Position numbers and translations under genes: made by a program. Of a DNA stretch of 64,000 nt, positions 1-7,767 are shown piece after piece. The DNA comes from Lyngbya aestuarii BL J (lineage in GTDB: Bacteria > Cyanobacteriota > Cyanobacteriia > Cyanobacteriales > Microcoleaceae). The DNA lies in assembly GCF_000478195.2 (NCBI RefSeq), contig NZ_AUZM01000022.1:1-64000 (forward strand), in the 5' to 3' direction. Under the pieces are notes generated by a model that did no database searches, was not told the DNA's origin, and saw only the letters and a list, made by a program, of their open reading frames with translations. How positions within the stretch are numbered: position 1 is the stretch's first letter; each line of letters begins with the position of its first letter.

Positions 1-1
1 T

Positions 2-238
2 GATGGGGACTGGGTTTACTGGTCAACCCGAATGGGGAGACATCCCGAAGCCAAAAAGAAAGTCGCTTACCTACTAAATCAACAAAAGGGAAAATGCTCT
101 CATTGTGGACTCAGATTCTTCGTGGATGACCTCATGGAAATCCACCACATCGATAAGAATCACCATAACAGCAAATGGGAAAATTTAACCTTATTACATC
201 GCCACTGCCACGATGAGGTACACAAGACAAGTGCCTAG
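2..238 (+). CDS. Group II intron-encoded protein, C-terminal HNH endonuclease part (partial)
   Basis: The gene runs in from before the window; an open frame continues from base 2 to the TAG ending at 238, so the ATG at 32 is internal. The visible 78 residues are the tail of a group II intron reverse transcriptase/maturase: a WSTR stretch, then an HNH nuclease zinc module with CSHCG, IHHID and LLHRHCH motifs. In this family the HNH domain nicks the bottom strand of the target so that the intron RNA can be copied into DNA by target-primed reverse transcription. The intron's domain V follows nine bases after the stop, which is the standard arrangement. The reverse transcriptase and maturase domains lie outside the window, so activity of the whole protein cannot be judged. 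The visible part shows no frameshift or stop. Confidence 0.9.
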   Translation, partial: DGDWVYWSTRMGRHPEAKKKVAYLLNQQKGKCSHCGLRFFVDDLMEIHHIDKNHHNSKWENLTLLHRHCHDEVHKTSA

Positions 239-246
239 TTATTGAG

Positions 247-320
247 GAGCGGTGTGAACGAAAGTCTCATGCACCGTTCTGAAGACGAGTATAAAACGGT
301 GACGTTTATGCTTAGTTTAA
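247..320 (+). ncRNA. Group II intron domains V and VI (3' end of intron)
   Basis: Bases 247-279 form the typical domain V hairpin: GAGCGGTGTGAACG, a GAAA-type turn, then a pairing arm ending ACCGTTC. It is followed by GAAGACGAG and a second hairpin, ATAAAACG-GTGA-CGTTTAT (291-309), in which one unpaired A is the expected branch-point adenosine of domain VI. Domain V is the catalytic core of the ribozyme and domain VI supplies the lariat nucleophile. The exact 3' splice site is not certain; it should be near 320, after TTAGTTTAAC. No recognisable gene follows as 3' exon before tnpB. Confidence 0.85.
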
Positions 321-372
321 CAACATTCCTGGAATACTGGATAAACGCTTCCGGACAGATGAGCCTCTTTTG

Positions 373-390
373 TATTGATGAAAATCAATA
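373..390. other. Perfect stem-loop beside the tnpB stop codon
   Basis: TATTGAT, a GAAA tetraloop and ATCAATA form a perfect seven-pair hairpin two bases beyond the tnpB stop codon. It may be part of the right end of the IS200/IS605-type element or a transcript-end structure. The cleavage site of the element cannot be fixed without a second copy. Confidence 0.5.
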
Positions 391-392
391 CT

Positions 393-1634
393 CTAAGTTC
401 GCTGGTTGAAGGAAGAATCCCCCGCTAAAATCTTCGATTTAGCGGCGGGAGTGTCAATCCGACTTACATCTGGGCGACAGGCTTTATCCCCCGTTCCAGG
501 GGTCTGTCTTGAGTGCGTCTTACATTCGCCGTGCGACGGCGAATTGCGTACTCGCAAAATTCGTAGTCCCTCGTCTCTGAGGTTAATAGCTGCGTTCACA
601 TCCCTATCATGTTTTGTATGGCAGTTATTGCAAGTCCAATATCTTACATCAAGTGGCAAACTACCAACTTGATTAAGGCAAACATGACAGATTTTTGAAC
701 TCGGGAAAAATCTATCAACTTCCTGATAAATTTTCCCTTCCATTTCTGTTTTGTATTTCAGCATTGTGCAAAACATTCCCCATCCTACTTGATGTATAGC
801 TTTGGCTAGTTTATGATTCTGCATCATGCCTTTAACATTGAGATTTTCAGCCACAATAACTTGGTTTTCGTTGACTATCCTACGAGATAGCTTGTGTAGA
901 AAATCCTCACGGCAGTTAGTTATTTTCCTGTGAACTCTAGCAACTTTTCTTCTAGCTTTTATACGGTTATTAGAACCTTTCTTTTTCCTAGATAATTGTT
1001 GCTGCTTGAATTTTAAGTTTTTTTCATGTTTATTGAGTATTCTAGGATTTTCAAACTTAGAACCATCGCTAGTAATAACAAAGTGAGTCAAGCCCAAATC
1101 AATACCTATCGCTTTACCATCTGTGTTTGATTCTGGCTTATCCTTACCATCATCAAACAGAATAGCAGCAAAATATTGATTAGAACAGTTTTTGGATATA
1201 GTTACAGTCTTAACTTTTCCATCAATCGGTCTATGAATTATTGCTGATACATCCCCTATCTTGGGCAGACTTAAATAATTATCAGCAACCTTGACGTTTT
1301 GAGGATATTGTATTGACTGCTTACCATGTTTTGATTTGAATCTAGGGTATTTAGCTCGTTTTTCAAAGAAATTATTGAAAGCTACACCCAAGTTTAAACA
1401 GACTTGTTGCAAGCATTGTGAATAGGTCGAAGTTAACCATTCATACTCTTTCTTTAACTGGGGAATTATCTTTTTTACTGCATAGCCAGATAAACCCTTA
1501 CCAGTCTCTTTGTATGTTTGATTCATCAAATTCAGGCAGTAATTCCAAAGCCAACGACAACAGCCAAAAGATTGCGCTAGAGACTGCTGTTGTTGGACAT
1601 CTGGATATAACCTGACTTTGACGACCTTGAACAT
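393..1634 (-). CDS. tnpB: TnpB, RNA-guided endonuclease of an IS200/IS605-type element
   Basis: A 413-residue OrfB/TnpB protein, full length for the family. The RuvC-like nuclease triad is intact: D179 in GIDLGL, E263 in VAENL and the final DRDVNAA motif (343-349). A four-cysteine zinc ribbon (C316, C319, C335, C338) sits between the second and third motifs. TnpB proteins are guided by a short RNA from the element's 3' end to cut DNA and keep the element in place; they are the ancestors of Cas12. No TnpA transposase gene is present on either side, so this is a tnpB-only copy that would need a transposase in trans. The last codons overlap a hairpin (422-445) typical of these elements' right ends, so the coding end and guide-RNA scaffold probably share sequence. 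No stop or frameshift is seen. Confidence 0.95.
   Translation of the reverse strand: MFKVVKVRLYPDVQQQQSLAQSFGCCRWLWNYCLNLMNQTYKETGKGLSGYAVKKIIPQLKKEYEWLTSTYSQCLQQVCLNLGVAFNNFFEKRAKYPRFKSKHGKQSIQYPQNVKVADNYLSLPKIGDVSAIIHRPIDGKVKTVTISKNCSNQYFAAILFDDGKDKPESNTDGKAIGIDLGLTHFVITSDGSKFENPRILNKHEKNLKFKQQQLSRKKKGSNNRIKARRKVARVHRKITNCREDFLHKLSRRIVNENQVIVAENLNVKGMMQNHKLAKAIHQVGWGMFCTMLKYKTEMEGKIYQEVDRFFPSSKICHVCLNQVGSLPLDVRYWTCNNCHTKHDRDVNAAINLRDEGLRILRVRNSPSHGECKTHSRQTPGTGDKACRPDVSRIDTPAAKSKILAGDSSFNQRT
422..445 (-). ncRNA. Hairpin in the tnpB 3' end, probable right-end / guide RNA scaffold element
   Basis: CCGCTAAA and TTTAGCGG pair perfectly around an eight-base loop, inside the last codons of tnpB (the PAAKSKILAG segment). 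IS200/IS605 right ends carry such an imperfect palindrome, and the guide RNA of TnpB covers this region. The RNA assignment is inference from family knowledge; only the hairpin is seen. Confidence 0.5.
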
Positions 1635-1695
1635 ATTAGAATAAACAGCGTTTGCTATAAAATACTATATCATAATGATTGCTCGTTTCCGACCT

Positions 1696-1739
1696 GTTCT
1701 GTTCTCTGTTTTTCCGAAGGGAAAAATTGGTCACAGAAC
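1696..1739. repeat. Nested inverted repeat between tnpB and truncated Uma2
   Basis: An outer stem GTTCTGT/ACAGAAC (1696-1702 with 1733-1739) encloses an inner stem TTTTTCC/GGAAAAA (1709-1715 with 1720-1726) with a GAAG loop. The double cruciform is not explained by a gene. It may belong to the tnpB element's left end or be a MITE-like palindrome. Confidence 0.6.
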
Positions 1740-1763
1740 TGTCGTCAACTCGCGCGCAATTCA

Positions 1764-1787
1764 TCTCACGCTCCCCTTCGGGTGAGA
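1764..1787. repeat. Short palindrome at the break of the Uma2 gene
   Basis: TCTCAC (1764-1769) pairs with GTGAGA (1782-1787) around CCCCTTCGG. The palindrome contains the stop codon of the truncated Uma2 frame, and the encoded tail no longer resembles the Uma2 family, which places the damage at or next to this element. Confidence 0.5.
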
Positions 1788-2083
1788 CGTGGGGCAACAT
1801 GGCTGTTCAAGCTAAATCCTGTCGAAGAATCGAAAGCTTCTCCTAACTCCTGATGCTCCTCATACCAGCGAGCAAGTTGCCCAATAATACTAAAATTCCG
1901 TTTACCTGATTCACCACCCGTAGGAGGATTCACAATTAACTCTCCAAGTGAGGTACGTTCTAGTCTTAAATCCCGGTTCGTTATGGCGATCGCTTCAAAC
2001 TGTTCTGGAGTAACATTGAGAACAATTTCAGGAGGTATTTCTAAAGATAAAGTGTCTGATTCAAATGAAATTTGCATGAGCAA
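1766..2083 (-). pseudogene. Truncated Uma2 family (DUF820) endonuclease gene
   Basis: The 105-residue product matches the N-terminal half of Uma2-type PD-(D/E)XK proteins, which are very numerous in cyanobacteria: TPEQFEAIA, a LIVNPPTGGESGKRN segment and DSSTGF. Family members are usually about 180-200 residues and continue with an SPDxxW motif and the catalytic core. Here the frame leaves the family directly after GFSL and ends 13 residues later inside a palindrome, so the catalytic residues are missing. It is most likely a remnant damaged by the mobile DNA next to it. Whether a short protein is still made is unknown. Confidence 0.75.
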
Positions 2084-2214
2084 TCATCTCCACCGAAAAT
2101 TTGAGTAAGCCAGCCTTGAACTTAATTCTGAATGTAGAATTCATAATTCTGAAAAGAACTCCCGAATCGGAAAACAAAAATCTCTGTCCTCTCAGAATTA
2201 ATCCTTTTGATCAT

Positions 2215-2814
2215 TCATAATTCTGTTCCTTGTCCGATATATTTTAACTTCCATAAACAACCAGAGATCAAGTTGGTAAAAATATGAGCGACAATCGGCA
2301 CAAATAAATTCCCTGTGATGATCGCACTATATCCCAAAATCAATCCGACTACGGTTGCCCAAATCACATAAGGCCATTGTTGAGAACCACTAAAATGCAG
2401 CACCCCAAAACAAACACTAGAAATCACTAACCCTATCGGAGTAAAGCCAAACGCAGCCAAAATCACACCTCGAAAAAGCAATTCCTCACTTAAACCCGGT
2501 AACAATCCTAACCACACCAAATCCGGCCATAAAAGTGGCGTAAGCACCAACTTCAAATATAAATCAGCACTGCGACTATAAGCCTGCCAAAGCCGATAAA
2601 TGACCGAACTAGCAAGGGTAATTACAATCCCAATGGTCAAACCCCAAAATAGATCAAGAGGGGTAAAATGCACAGGTAACATTGAGATGTTCCCCAAAGA
2701 AAGCCACAATTTAGCAACAATAAACAGTAACGTCGCTGTCCCCCCCATCGCCACAAGAACTTGGGTGCGCGTTAACGATTCAAACTCTGGATTTTTAGGA
2801 CTATGTTCTACCAC
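2215..2814 (-). CDS. CPBP family intramembrane metalloprotease
   Basis: A 199-residue multi-spanning membrane protein of the CPBP/Abi (CAAX protease-like) family. All three family motifs are present: EELLFRG (E110, E111, R115), FGVLH (H140) and HIFTN (H177, N181). These residues bind the metal and cut substrates within or next to the membrane. It has four or more hydrophobic segments and no extra domain. The start is a GTG at 2812-2814; no clear ribosome binding site decides between it and the ATG at codon 23. In cyanobacteria the substrates of most such proteases are unknown. A second, frameshifted member of the family lies at 37593-38448. Confidence 0.85.
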   Translation of the reverse strand: MVEHSPKNPEFESLTRTQVLVAMGGTATLLFIVAKLWLSLGNISMLPVHFTPLDLFWGLTIGIVITLASSVIYRLWQAYSRSADLYLKLVLTPLLWPDLVWLGLLPGLSEELLFRGVILAAFGFTPIGLVISSVCFGVLHFSGSQQWPYVIWATVVGLILGYSAIITGNLFVPIVAHIFTNLISGCLWKLKYIGQGTEL

Positions 2815-2849
2815 GATATTTTGATAAAATGCAAAAACAAAAAAACAGT

Positions 2850-3941
2850 TTAAACAAAAGAACTCGAATTAATTTTAGCGATCGCTAGCAGATTTGGACG
2901 CAGAGTATTGGGATCAATTCCGGCTCGAAAAGCCGCCAAAACCCCTAAAGCTTCCAGATAAGAATTCACCGTGATGGCTTTAATTCCTAGTGATTCTGGA
3001 GAAACTTGCATTTGAGTTTGATTTTCCTCCACTGCAATAATCTGAGTCTGGTGATCACTAAAACTTAGAATAGCACTCCCACCGCAGGCTGTGGCAGGAA
3101 CAACAACCGCATCTACAGTATTTCCCCAAATCAGATCCGATGAAAAATGAGAACCCGGAGTCTCGAATGCAGGAGTCACAAACTGCGGCGCCCGACTCAA
3201 CCCCACCAAAACACAAGGAAGAAAAGTATACCCTAATTCCTCGGCTGCCGAACGAGGCGATAAATCAGGATCGAGCGGTAAAGTCGATAAAGCTGGAGCA
3301 TGAGCGCAAGGAATGTTAAACTGGCGGACAATTAAGTGAGAGATCACGGCTTCTGCTCCCGCTAATGGATCAACACCTTGGCCATGTCGGTAGTGTTCGA
3401 GGGCAAGACTGTCTTGATCTTCAGGAAATCGAGTCACAACTGCAATTGCATTGGCTTTAGCTTTTTCAATCAAAGCTGTCGCACCTCGTAACAAGCTACC
3501 GGGGTTGCCAATCGTTCCCCAGGAGCCTCCAGAAGCCGCCGTTCGCAGCTCAACATCAATTGGAGCATCTGTGACGACATAATCGGTTAAACTTAAACCT
3601 AGCGTCGCTCGTGCCGCATCAGCCACTTGTAGATGGCGTTGGCGTAACTCCGGTTCAATTGCTTGATCGAGAAGTAACCCGACACGATTTTGATGAACGG
3701 GTTGTAGTCCCCAATTTCCTCTGGCAAACTGATCGAGTGCATAGCCTTCGACATAAAACACATTTGACAGCGGCCAATAGAGTTGAGCGCCATTGAGAAC
3801 GTTAGGATGAGTAATCAGGCGATCGCAAACTTGAGACATCGCTCTAGCGACAGGTAAAGCATCTCCAGCATACCCTCCAATAGCGGCACCAACTCCGGTT
3901 GGTACGATTAAAACAACAGTGTATGGACGAAACATAGTCAT
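2850..3941 (-). CDS. DUF3326 domain-containing protein
   Basis: A 363-residue soluble protein matching the cyanobacterial and plant DUF3326 family over its whole length. Conserved-looking stretches are the N-terminal PTGVGAAIGGYAGDALP, a Gly-rich SGGSWGTIGNPGSLLRG and VVPATACGGSAILSF. The Gly-rich segments suggest a ligand-binding fold, but I know of no established function. It is 35 bases from the CPBP gene on the same strand, so the two may be co-transcribed. ATG codons at residues 1 and 3 are both possible starts. Confidence 0.75.
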   Translation of the reverse strand: MTMFRPYTVVLIVPTGVGAAIGGYAGDALPVARAMSQVCDRLITHPNVLNGAQLYWPLSNVFYVEGYALDQFARGNWGLQPVHQNRVGLLLDQAIEPELRQRHLQVADAARATLGLSLTDYVVTDAPIDVELRTAASGGSWGTIGNPGSLLRGATALIEKAKANAIAVVTRFPEDQDSLALEHYRHGQGVDPLAGAEAVISHLIVRQFNIPCAHAPALSTLPLDPDLSPRSAAEELGYTFLPCVLVGLSRAPQFVTPAFETPGSHFSSDLIWGNTVDAVVVPATACGGSAILSFSDHQTQIIAVEENQTQMQVSPESLGIKAITVNSYLEALGVLAAFRAGIDPNTLRPNLLAIAKINSSSFV

Positions 3942-4055
3942 TTCAATTGTGAAGACAACGACAGCGATTGCTCATTCCTGATAAATTGTGCCTTAGAATG
4001 GAAGTCTGCACATCCCAAAAACCCTAACGACTTTATCGCTCTAGGGAATCGAGTT

Positions 4056-6206
4056 ATGCTGGTCTGTCCCCAATGTCTGTTTGAAAATCCGAGTCATCAC
4101 AAGTTTTGTCAGAAATGCGGCTATAGTTTAACGCAGAAGGTTTGTGGTGAATGTGGTTCTACGGTTTCTCTGAGTGTGCTTGATTGTCCGAATTGCGGTG
4201 CAAGGACAGGCACGGTAGCGATCGCGGTTATTTCTCGCTTACCTGTTGAGCGTGAGCATGATATTCTTGATCGGGTTGAAAATCCTTCATCTTCACCAGA
4301 ACAAGATCGACTCGGTGGGGCGATCGCTGAAATTCCTGAAGAAACTCAGACACAAAGTGATAAAATTCAAGCGGCTTCGGTCAAATCTGAGCTAGAACTG
4401 ACTCCTGATGAGATTGCATCTTTGAGTGAAAATGCTGTAGAAGTTGATTCGGTGGCGGCTGAAACGGAGTCTAATCAGATTTGGGGTTTAGAGGCTTTTG
4501 ATGCGAGTGAAATTCCTGTTAATGATGCTCTCGATCCTGATTCAAATGACTCTGTTGAGTTAAAATCAGATGGCTCTTGTCTTTCGGATTTAGAGAAGGG
4601 AATGTATTTAGATGAAAATCAGCGATATCAACTGATTAAACCTTTAAAGACGTTGAAACCGGATGAAACGGTAACGGTAGAAGTTCTTGATACTCAGCCG
4701 CTGGAGATGTCTCCCCCAGAAGCCGCCCAACTTAATTTACTGTCGTCATCCGAGAAGATGGATACTTTTGTGATTGCTGCGGCGCAAGCTTATTTGATTT
4801 TACAATCTCAGTTTCAAGACCATTTTCCCAAACTTAAAGATGCGTGGAAATCGGATCTTTACACGGTTGTTATTCTGGAAAATTACTCTGATTTTCCGAT
4901 GTTACTTGAAAAATTTAGGGATTCACAAACCACACCTCAACAAATTCTCTCATGGTTTCAACAAATGGCGAATTTATGGGGAGATTTAGAAAGTTTTCAG
5001 TGTCGTCAAAGTTTACTTGAATTAACGAATATTCGGGTTTATCCGACTTCTCCTCATCAAATTTGTTTACAACAGTTGTATCAGGAACTGCAAGCGGATA
5101 CTATTTCTCTATCGGATTTGGGCAAAGCTTGGAAAACGTTAATCCAACAGTCACAGCGTACTTTGTTGGGTTCTTTGACTCAATTACTGCGAGATCTAAA
5201 TGAAGGTGAAATTAAAACGATTACTCAACTTCAAGATCACTTAGCAGAGATTGAACAAGAACTTCATTCTTCTTCGACTGAAACCCCGTCTATACCTATT
5301 TCTTCCCCAACTCGTATTCAGGAAAATGTTGATGAGGATATCACTGATGTACCGACTGGGGGTAGCGTTGCGCCCACGATTCCTCGTCTTAGTCAATTGT
5401 TGCATTTAGAGGCAGTTGGAGCAACTGATATTGGTCGCCGACGTCAACGCAATGAAGATTCGTTTGGTGTACAAACGACTATACACGAACAACAAACGCC
5501 TCAAGGGCGAGTGGTAGAAGCCAAAGGATTGTATATTTTGTGTGATGGTATGGGAGGACACGCCAGTGGTGATGTGGCGAGTCAGTTGGCTGTCAATACA
5601 CTCAAGCAATATTTTCAAAGCCAATTGACGGGTGAACTTCCCACCCAAGAGATGATCAAAAATGCGATTATCCAAGCCAATACGACAATTTATGAAGCCA
5701 ATCAAGGAGCGGTTCGTTCTGGAGTTGGACGCATGGGGACAACCCTAGTGATGGCAATTGTAGCAGAAAATCAAGTGGCGATCGCTCATGTCGGAGATAG
5801 TCGGCTTTATCGCTTAACGTCTCAGGGGATTGAACAAGTTACGGTGGATCACGAAGTCGGACAACGGGAAATTCAACGGGGAGTGAGTCCAGAGGTGGCT
5901 TACGCTCGTCCTGACGCTTACCAACTGACTCAAGCGTTAGGGCCACGCGATCGCAATTTTGTTAAGCCTGATATCCAGTTTTTGGAAGTACAAGAAGATA
6001 CTGTTTTTATTTTAGCATCGGATGGGCTAACAGACAATGATTTACTCGAAATTTATTATGCGACTCATCTTGATCCTCTACTCAATCCCAAAACCGATCT
6101 TAATACGGGAGTGAAACAGTTAATTGAGCTAGCAAACGAACATAATGGTCACGATAATATCACGATTATTGCGATTCGGATGTTAGTCTCTCCCAGTCGG
6201 AAATAG
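4056..6206 (+). CDS. PP2C-type Ser/Thr protein phosphatase with N-terminal zinc ribbons
   Basis: A 716-residue protein in three parts. Residues 1-47 hold two zinc ribbons in series (C4, C7, C18, C21 and C30, C33, C44, C47). Residues of about 60-440 are a poorly conserved, acidic then helical region. Residues of about 450-712 form a PPM/PP2C phosphatase: RNEDSFG, LCDGMGGHASGD, a GTT segment, HVGDSRLYRL, ASDGLTDN and GHDNITIIAI. The aspartates in these motifs bind the two Mn/Mg ions that activate water. Such phosphatases oppose Hanks-type kinases or reverse RsbW-type kinases in partner switching. No kinase gene is adjacent. The ribbons probably mediate protein contact; the target is unknown. 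Confidence 0.9.
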   Translation: MLVCPQCLFENPSHHKFCQKCGYSLTQKVCGECGSTVSLSVLDCPNCGARTGTVAIAVISRLPVEREHDILDRVENPSSSPEQDRLGGAIAEIPEETQTQSDKIQAASVKSELELTPDEIASLSENAVEVDSVAAETESNQIWGLEAFDASEIPVNDALDPDSNDSVELKSDGSCLSDLEKGMYLDENQRYQLIKPLKTLKPDETVTVEVLDTQPLEMSPPEAAQLNLLSSSEKMDTFVIAAAQAYLILQSQFQDHFPKLKDAWKSDLYTVVILENYSDFPMLLEKFRDSQTTPQQILSWFQQMANLWGDLESFQCRQSLLELTNIRVYPTSPHQICLQQLYQELQADTISLSDLGKAWKTLIQQSQRTLLGSLTQLLRDLNEGEIKTITQLQDHLAEIEQELHSSSTETPSIPISSPTRIQENVDEDITDVPTGGSVAPTIPRLSQLLHLEAVGATDIGRRRQRNEDSFGVQTTIHEQQTPQGRVVEAKGLYILCDGMGGHASGDVASQLAVNTLKQYFQSQLTGELPTQEMIKNAIIQANTTIYEANQGAVRSGVGRMGTTLVMAIVAENQVAIAHVGDSRLYRLTSQGIEQVTVDHEVGQREIQRGVSPEVAYARPDAYQLTQALGPRDRNFVKPDIQFLEVQEDTVFILASDGLTDNDLLEIYYATHLDPLLNPKTDLNTGVKQLIELANEHNGHDNITIIAIRMLVSPSRK

Positions 6207-6245
6207 GGAATTTTGAGAACTAGAGAAAAAGTGATCAACTTCAAA

Positions 6246-6293
6246 CCCCAAAGATTCGGTTTTCCTCCCCAAAGGTTCGGTTAAAGATTCGGT
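6246..6293 (+). repeat. Three short direct repeats upstream of hspA
   Basis: CCCCAAAGATTCGGTT (6246-6261) is repeated as CCCCAAAGGTTCGGTT (6267-6282), with a third core AAAGATTCGGT at 6283-6293. A hairpin CCTCAC/GTGGGG follows at 6301-6318. The group lies 115 bases or more before the heat-shock gene, so the repeats could be an operator or a mere duplication. Confidence 0.5.
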
Positions 6294-6407
6294 GTGGAAA
6301 CCTCACTCTAAAGTGGGGTTCTCTACTCTTTAAAATTGCTTTTTTGATTGGCATTATTAAAACTGTAAGCAATAAATCATCACCACAAAAACAGGAGAGA
6401 AAACAAT

Positions 6408-6878
6408 ATGATGTTAGTCAGTCGTTACAACCCCTTCGCTGAAGTTGAAAAAATGCACAACCAATTTGAAAGAATGTTTGAAGAAATGACAACAACTAGA
6501 ATGACAAATGATTGGACTCCCGCAGTTGAGTTACAAGACAAGTCAAATCACTTTATTCTACGAGCGATTATTCCCGGTTTAGAGACATACAAACTGGATA
6601 TTCAAGCCACAAAGAAAGGGATTGTATTCTCAGGAAAAACAACACGTCCCCAACTCAATGAGGCTGAAAAATACCTGTACAGTGAGTTTCCAGTGGGTGA
6701 ATTTCGTCGAGTTGTTGCTTTACCAGAAGCGATTATCAATACAGAAGTTAAAGCCGATTATACCAACGGAATTTTAACTCTAACTTTACCCAAAGCACCG
6801 GAAGCTGTCAATCGTGTGGTTAAGGTAAACTTAATGGAAACTCATCAACCTGAACAGTTAGAAACTGCCGAAGTTTAA
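6408..6878 (+). CDS. hspA: Small heat-shock protein, Hsp20/alpha-crystallin family
   Basis: A 156-residue protein with the usual Hsp20 layout: a short variable N-terminus (NPFAEVEKMHNQFERMFEE), an alpha-crystallin beta-sandwich from about residue 38 to 140, and a short tail. The family signature GILTLTLPK is present near residue 125. These chaperones form large oligomers and hold unfolding proteins, and in cyanobacteria also bind thylakoid membranes. A strong AGGAG sequence lies ten bases before the start. The gene stands alone, with repeats and a hairpin upstream (6246-6318) that might be regulatory, and a terminator directly downstream. Confidence 0.93.
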   Translation: MMLVSRYNPFAEVEKMHNQFERMFEEMTTTRMTNDWTPAVELQDKSNHFILRAIIPGLETYKLDIQATKKGIVFSGKTTRPQLNEAEKYLYSEFPVGEFRRVVALPEAIINTEVKADYTNGILTLTLPKAPEAVNRVVKVNLMETHQPEQLETAEV

Positions 6879-6886
6879 TCACTCAA

Positions 6887-6907
6887 AACCCCTTTAAATT
6901 TGGGGTT
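6887..6907 (+). terminator. Terminator of hspA
   Basis: AACCCC (6887-6892) pairs with GGGGTT (6902-6907), nine bases after the hspA stop. The following AAAAATAG gives no long T-run on the plus strand, so termination is plausible but not strong. Confidence 0.5.
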
Positions 6908-6924
6908 AAAAATAGATAAATTAA

Positions 6925-6974
6925 CCCGGTTTCTCAAGATAATTTTAACTCTTAATCTCCCCTCAGAAACCGGG
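6925..6974. terminator. Inverted repeat between convergent genes
   Basis: CCCGGTTTCT (6925-6934) and AGAAACCGGG (6965-6974) are perfect ten-base complements with a 30-base AT-rich loop, between hspA and the convergent propeller gene. It is suited to act as a bidirectional transcription barrier. Confidence 0.45.
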
Positions 6975-6981
6975 ATTATTA

Positions 6982-7596
6982 TTAAACTTCAGAATCTATA
7001 GTCCAACACCAAAGTTGATGATCAGAAGTGGCGGCATACAATTTTCCATCCATTCCCGCCATTGCAACCACATTATTAGCATGACCGATTTCTTGCCATT
7101 TTATCCCATCAGAAGTGAGATTAACCTGCCAAAGTTTATGATCAAAAGTTACTGCATAGAGTTGATTATTTGTCGCAGCTAATGAGATCACAGAAATTCC
7201 TCGACCAATCTGTTTCCAGTTGAGATCAACTCGACCATCTCGTACCCAAAATTTATCATCGGAACTCACGGCATAAAGTTTACCATCCATGGCAGTCATT
7301 GTAACTATATTATTCGCCACAGTAATCGCTTGCCAACCCCGATCTTCTGTTACAATAGCTCGTATCCAGAGTTGATCTTCAGAAGTGGCTGCATAGAGTT
7401 TTTCATCCATTGCCGCCATGGCAACTACATTATTTGCATGACCAATAACTTGCCAGTTAATATCACCCCGAATAGCAACTCGTACCCAGAGTTTATTCTC
7501 AGAAGTTGCAGCATAAAGGGTTTCATCCAACGCTGTCATTGCAATCACATTATTCGCATGACCAATCAGTTGCCAATTCACTGAATTAATACTCAT
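6982..7596 (-). CDS. Five-repeat beta-propeller (tachylectin-2/tectonin-like) protein
   Basis: The 204-residue protein is almost entirely five tandem repeats of about 40 residues, each with the pattern W-x-x-I-x-x-A-N-N-V-V-x-M-A-x-M-D, then LYAATS and LW. Five equal blades with a W...LYA...LW pattern recall tachylectin-2, a five-bladed lectin propeller, and tectonin repeats. That suggests carbohydrate or surface binding, but this is an inference from the repeat pattern. There is no signal peptide and no membrane segment. Repeats 1, 2 and 5 are very alike and repeat 4 is the most diverged, pointing to recent internal duplication. It is transcribed away from the LRAT-like gene, with which it shares a 171-base control region. 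Confidence 0.7.
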   Translation of the reverse strand: MSINSVNWQLIGHANNVIAMTALDETLYAATSENKLWVRVAIRGDINWQVIGHANNVVAMAAMDEKLYAATSEDQLWIRAIVTEDRGWQAITVANNIVTMTAMDGKLYAVSSDDKFWVRDGRVDLNWKQIGRGISVISLAATNNQLYAVTFDHKLWQVNLTSDGIKWQEIGHANNVVAMAGMDGKLYAATSDHQLWCWTIDSEV

Positions 7597-7767
7597 TGTA
7601 CCTGATCCTTTTCAATCCCATTAATAAGACAAATGCAGCAAATGCTAGGATACTTCCGGAAAGGTTAATCAACTTTCAAAACAAACAACACTTCTGAAGA
7701 TAAATCATTCTCAGTAGACAACTTAAACAATTTATACTAAAAAATAGAGTTAAACAGCAGGGGAAAT

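Noticed and set aside
406-672. 88-codon plus-strand frame inside tnpB
   Set aside because: It is a shadow of the well-supported tnpB gene and has no family character.
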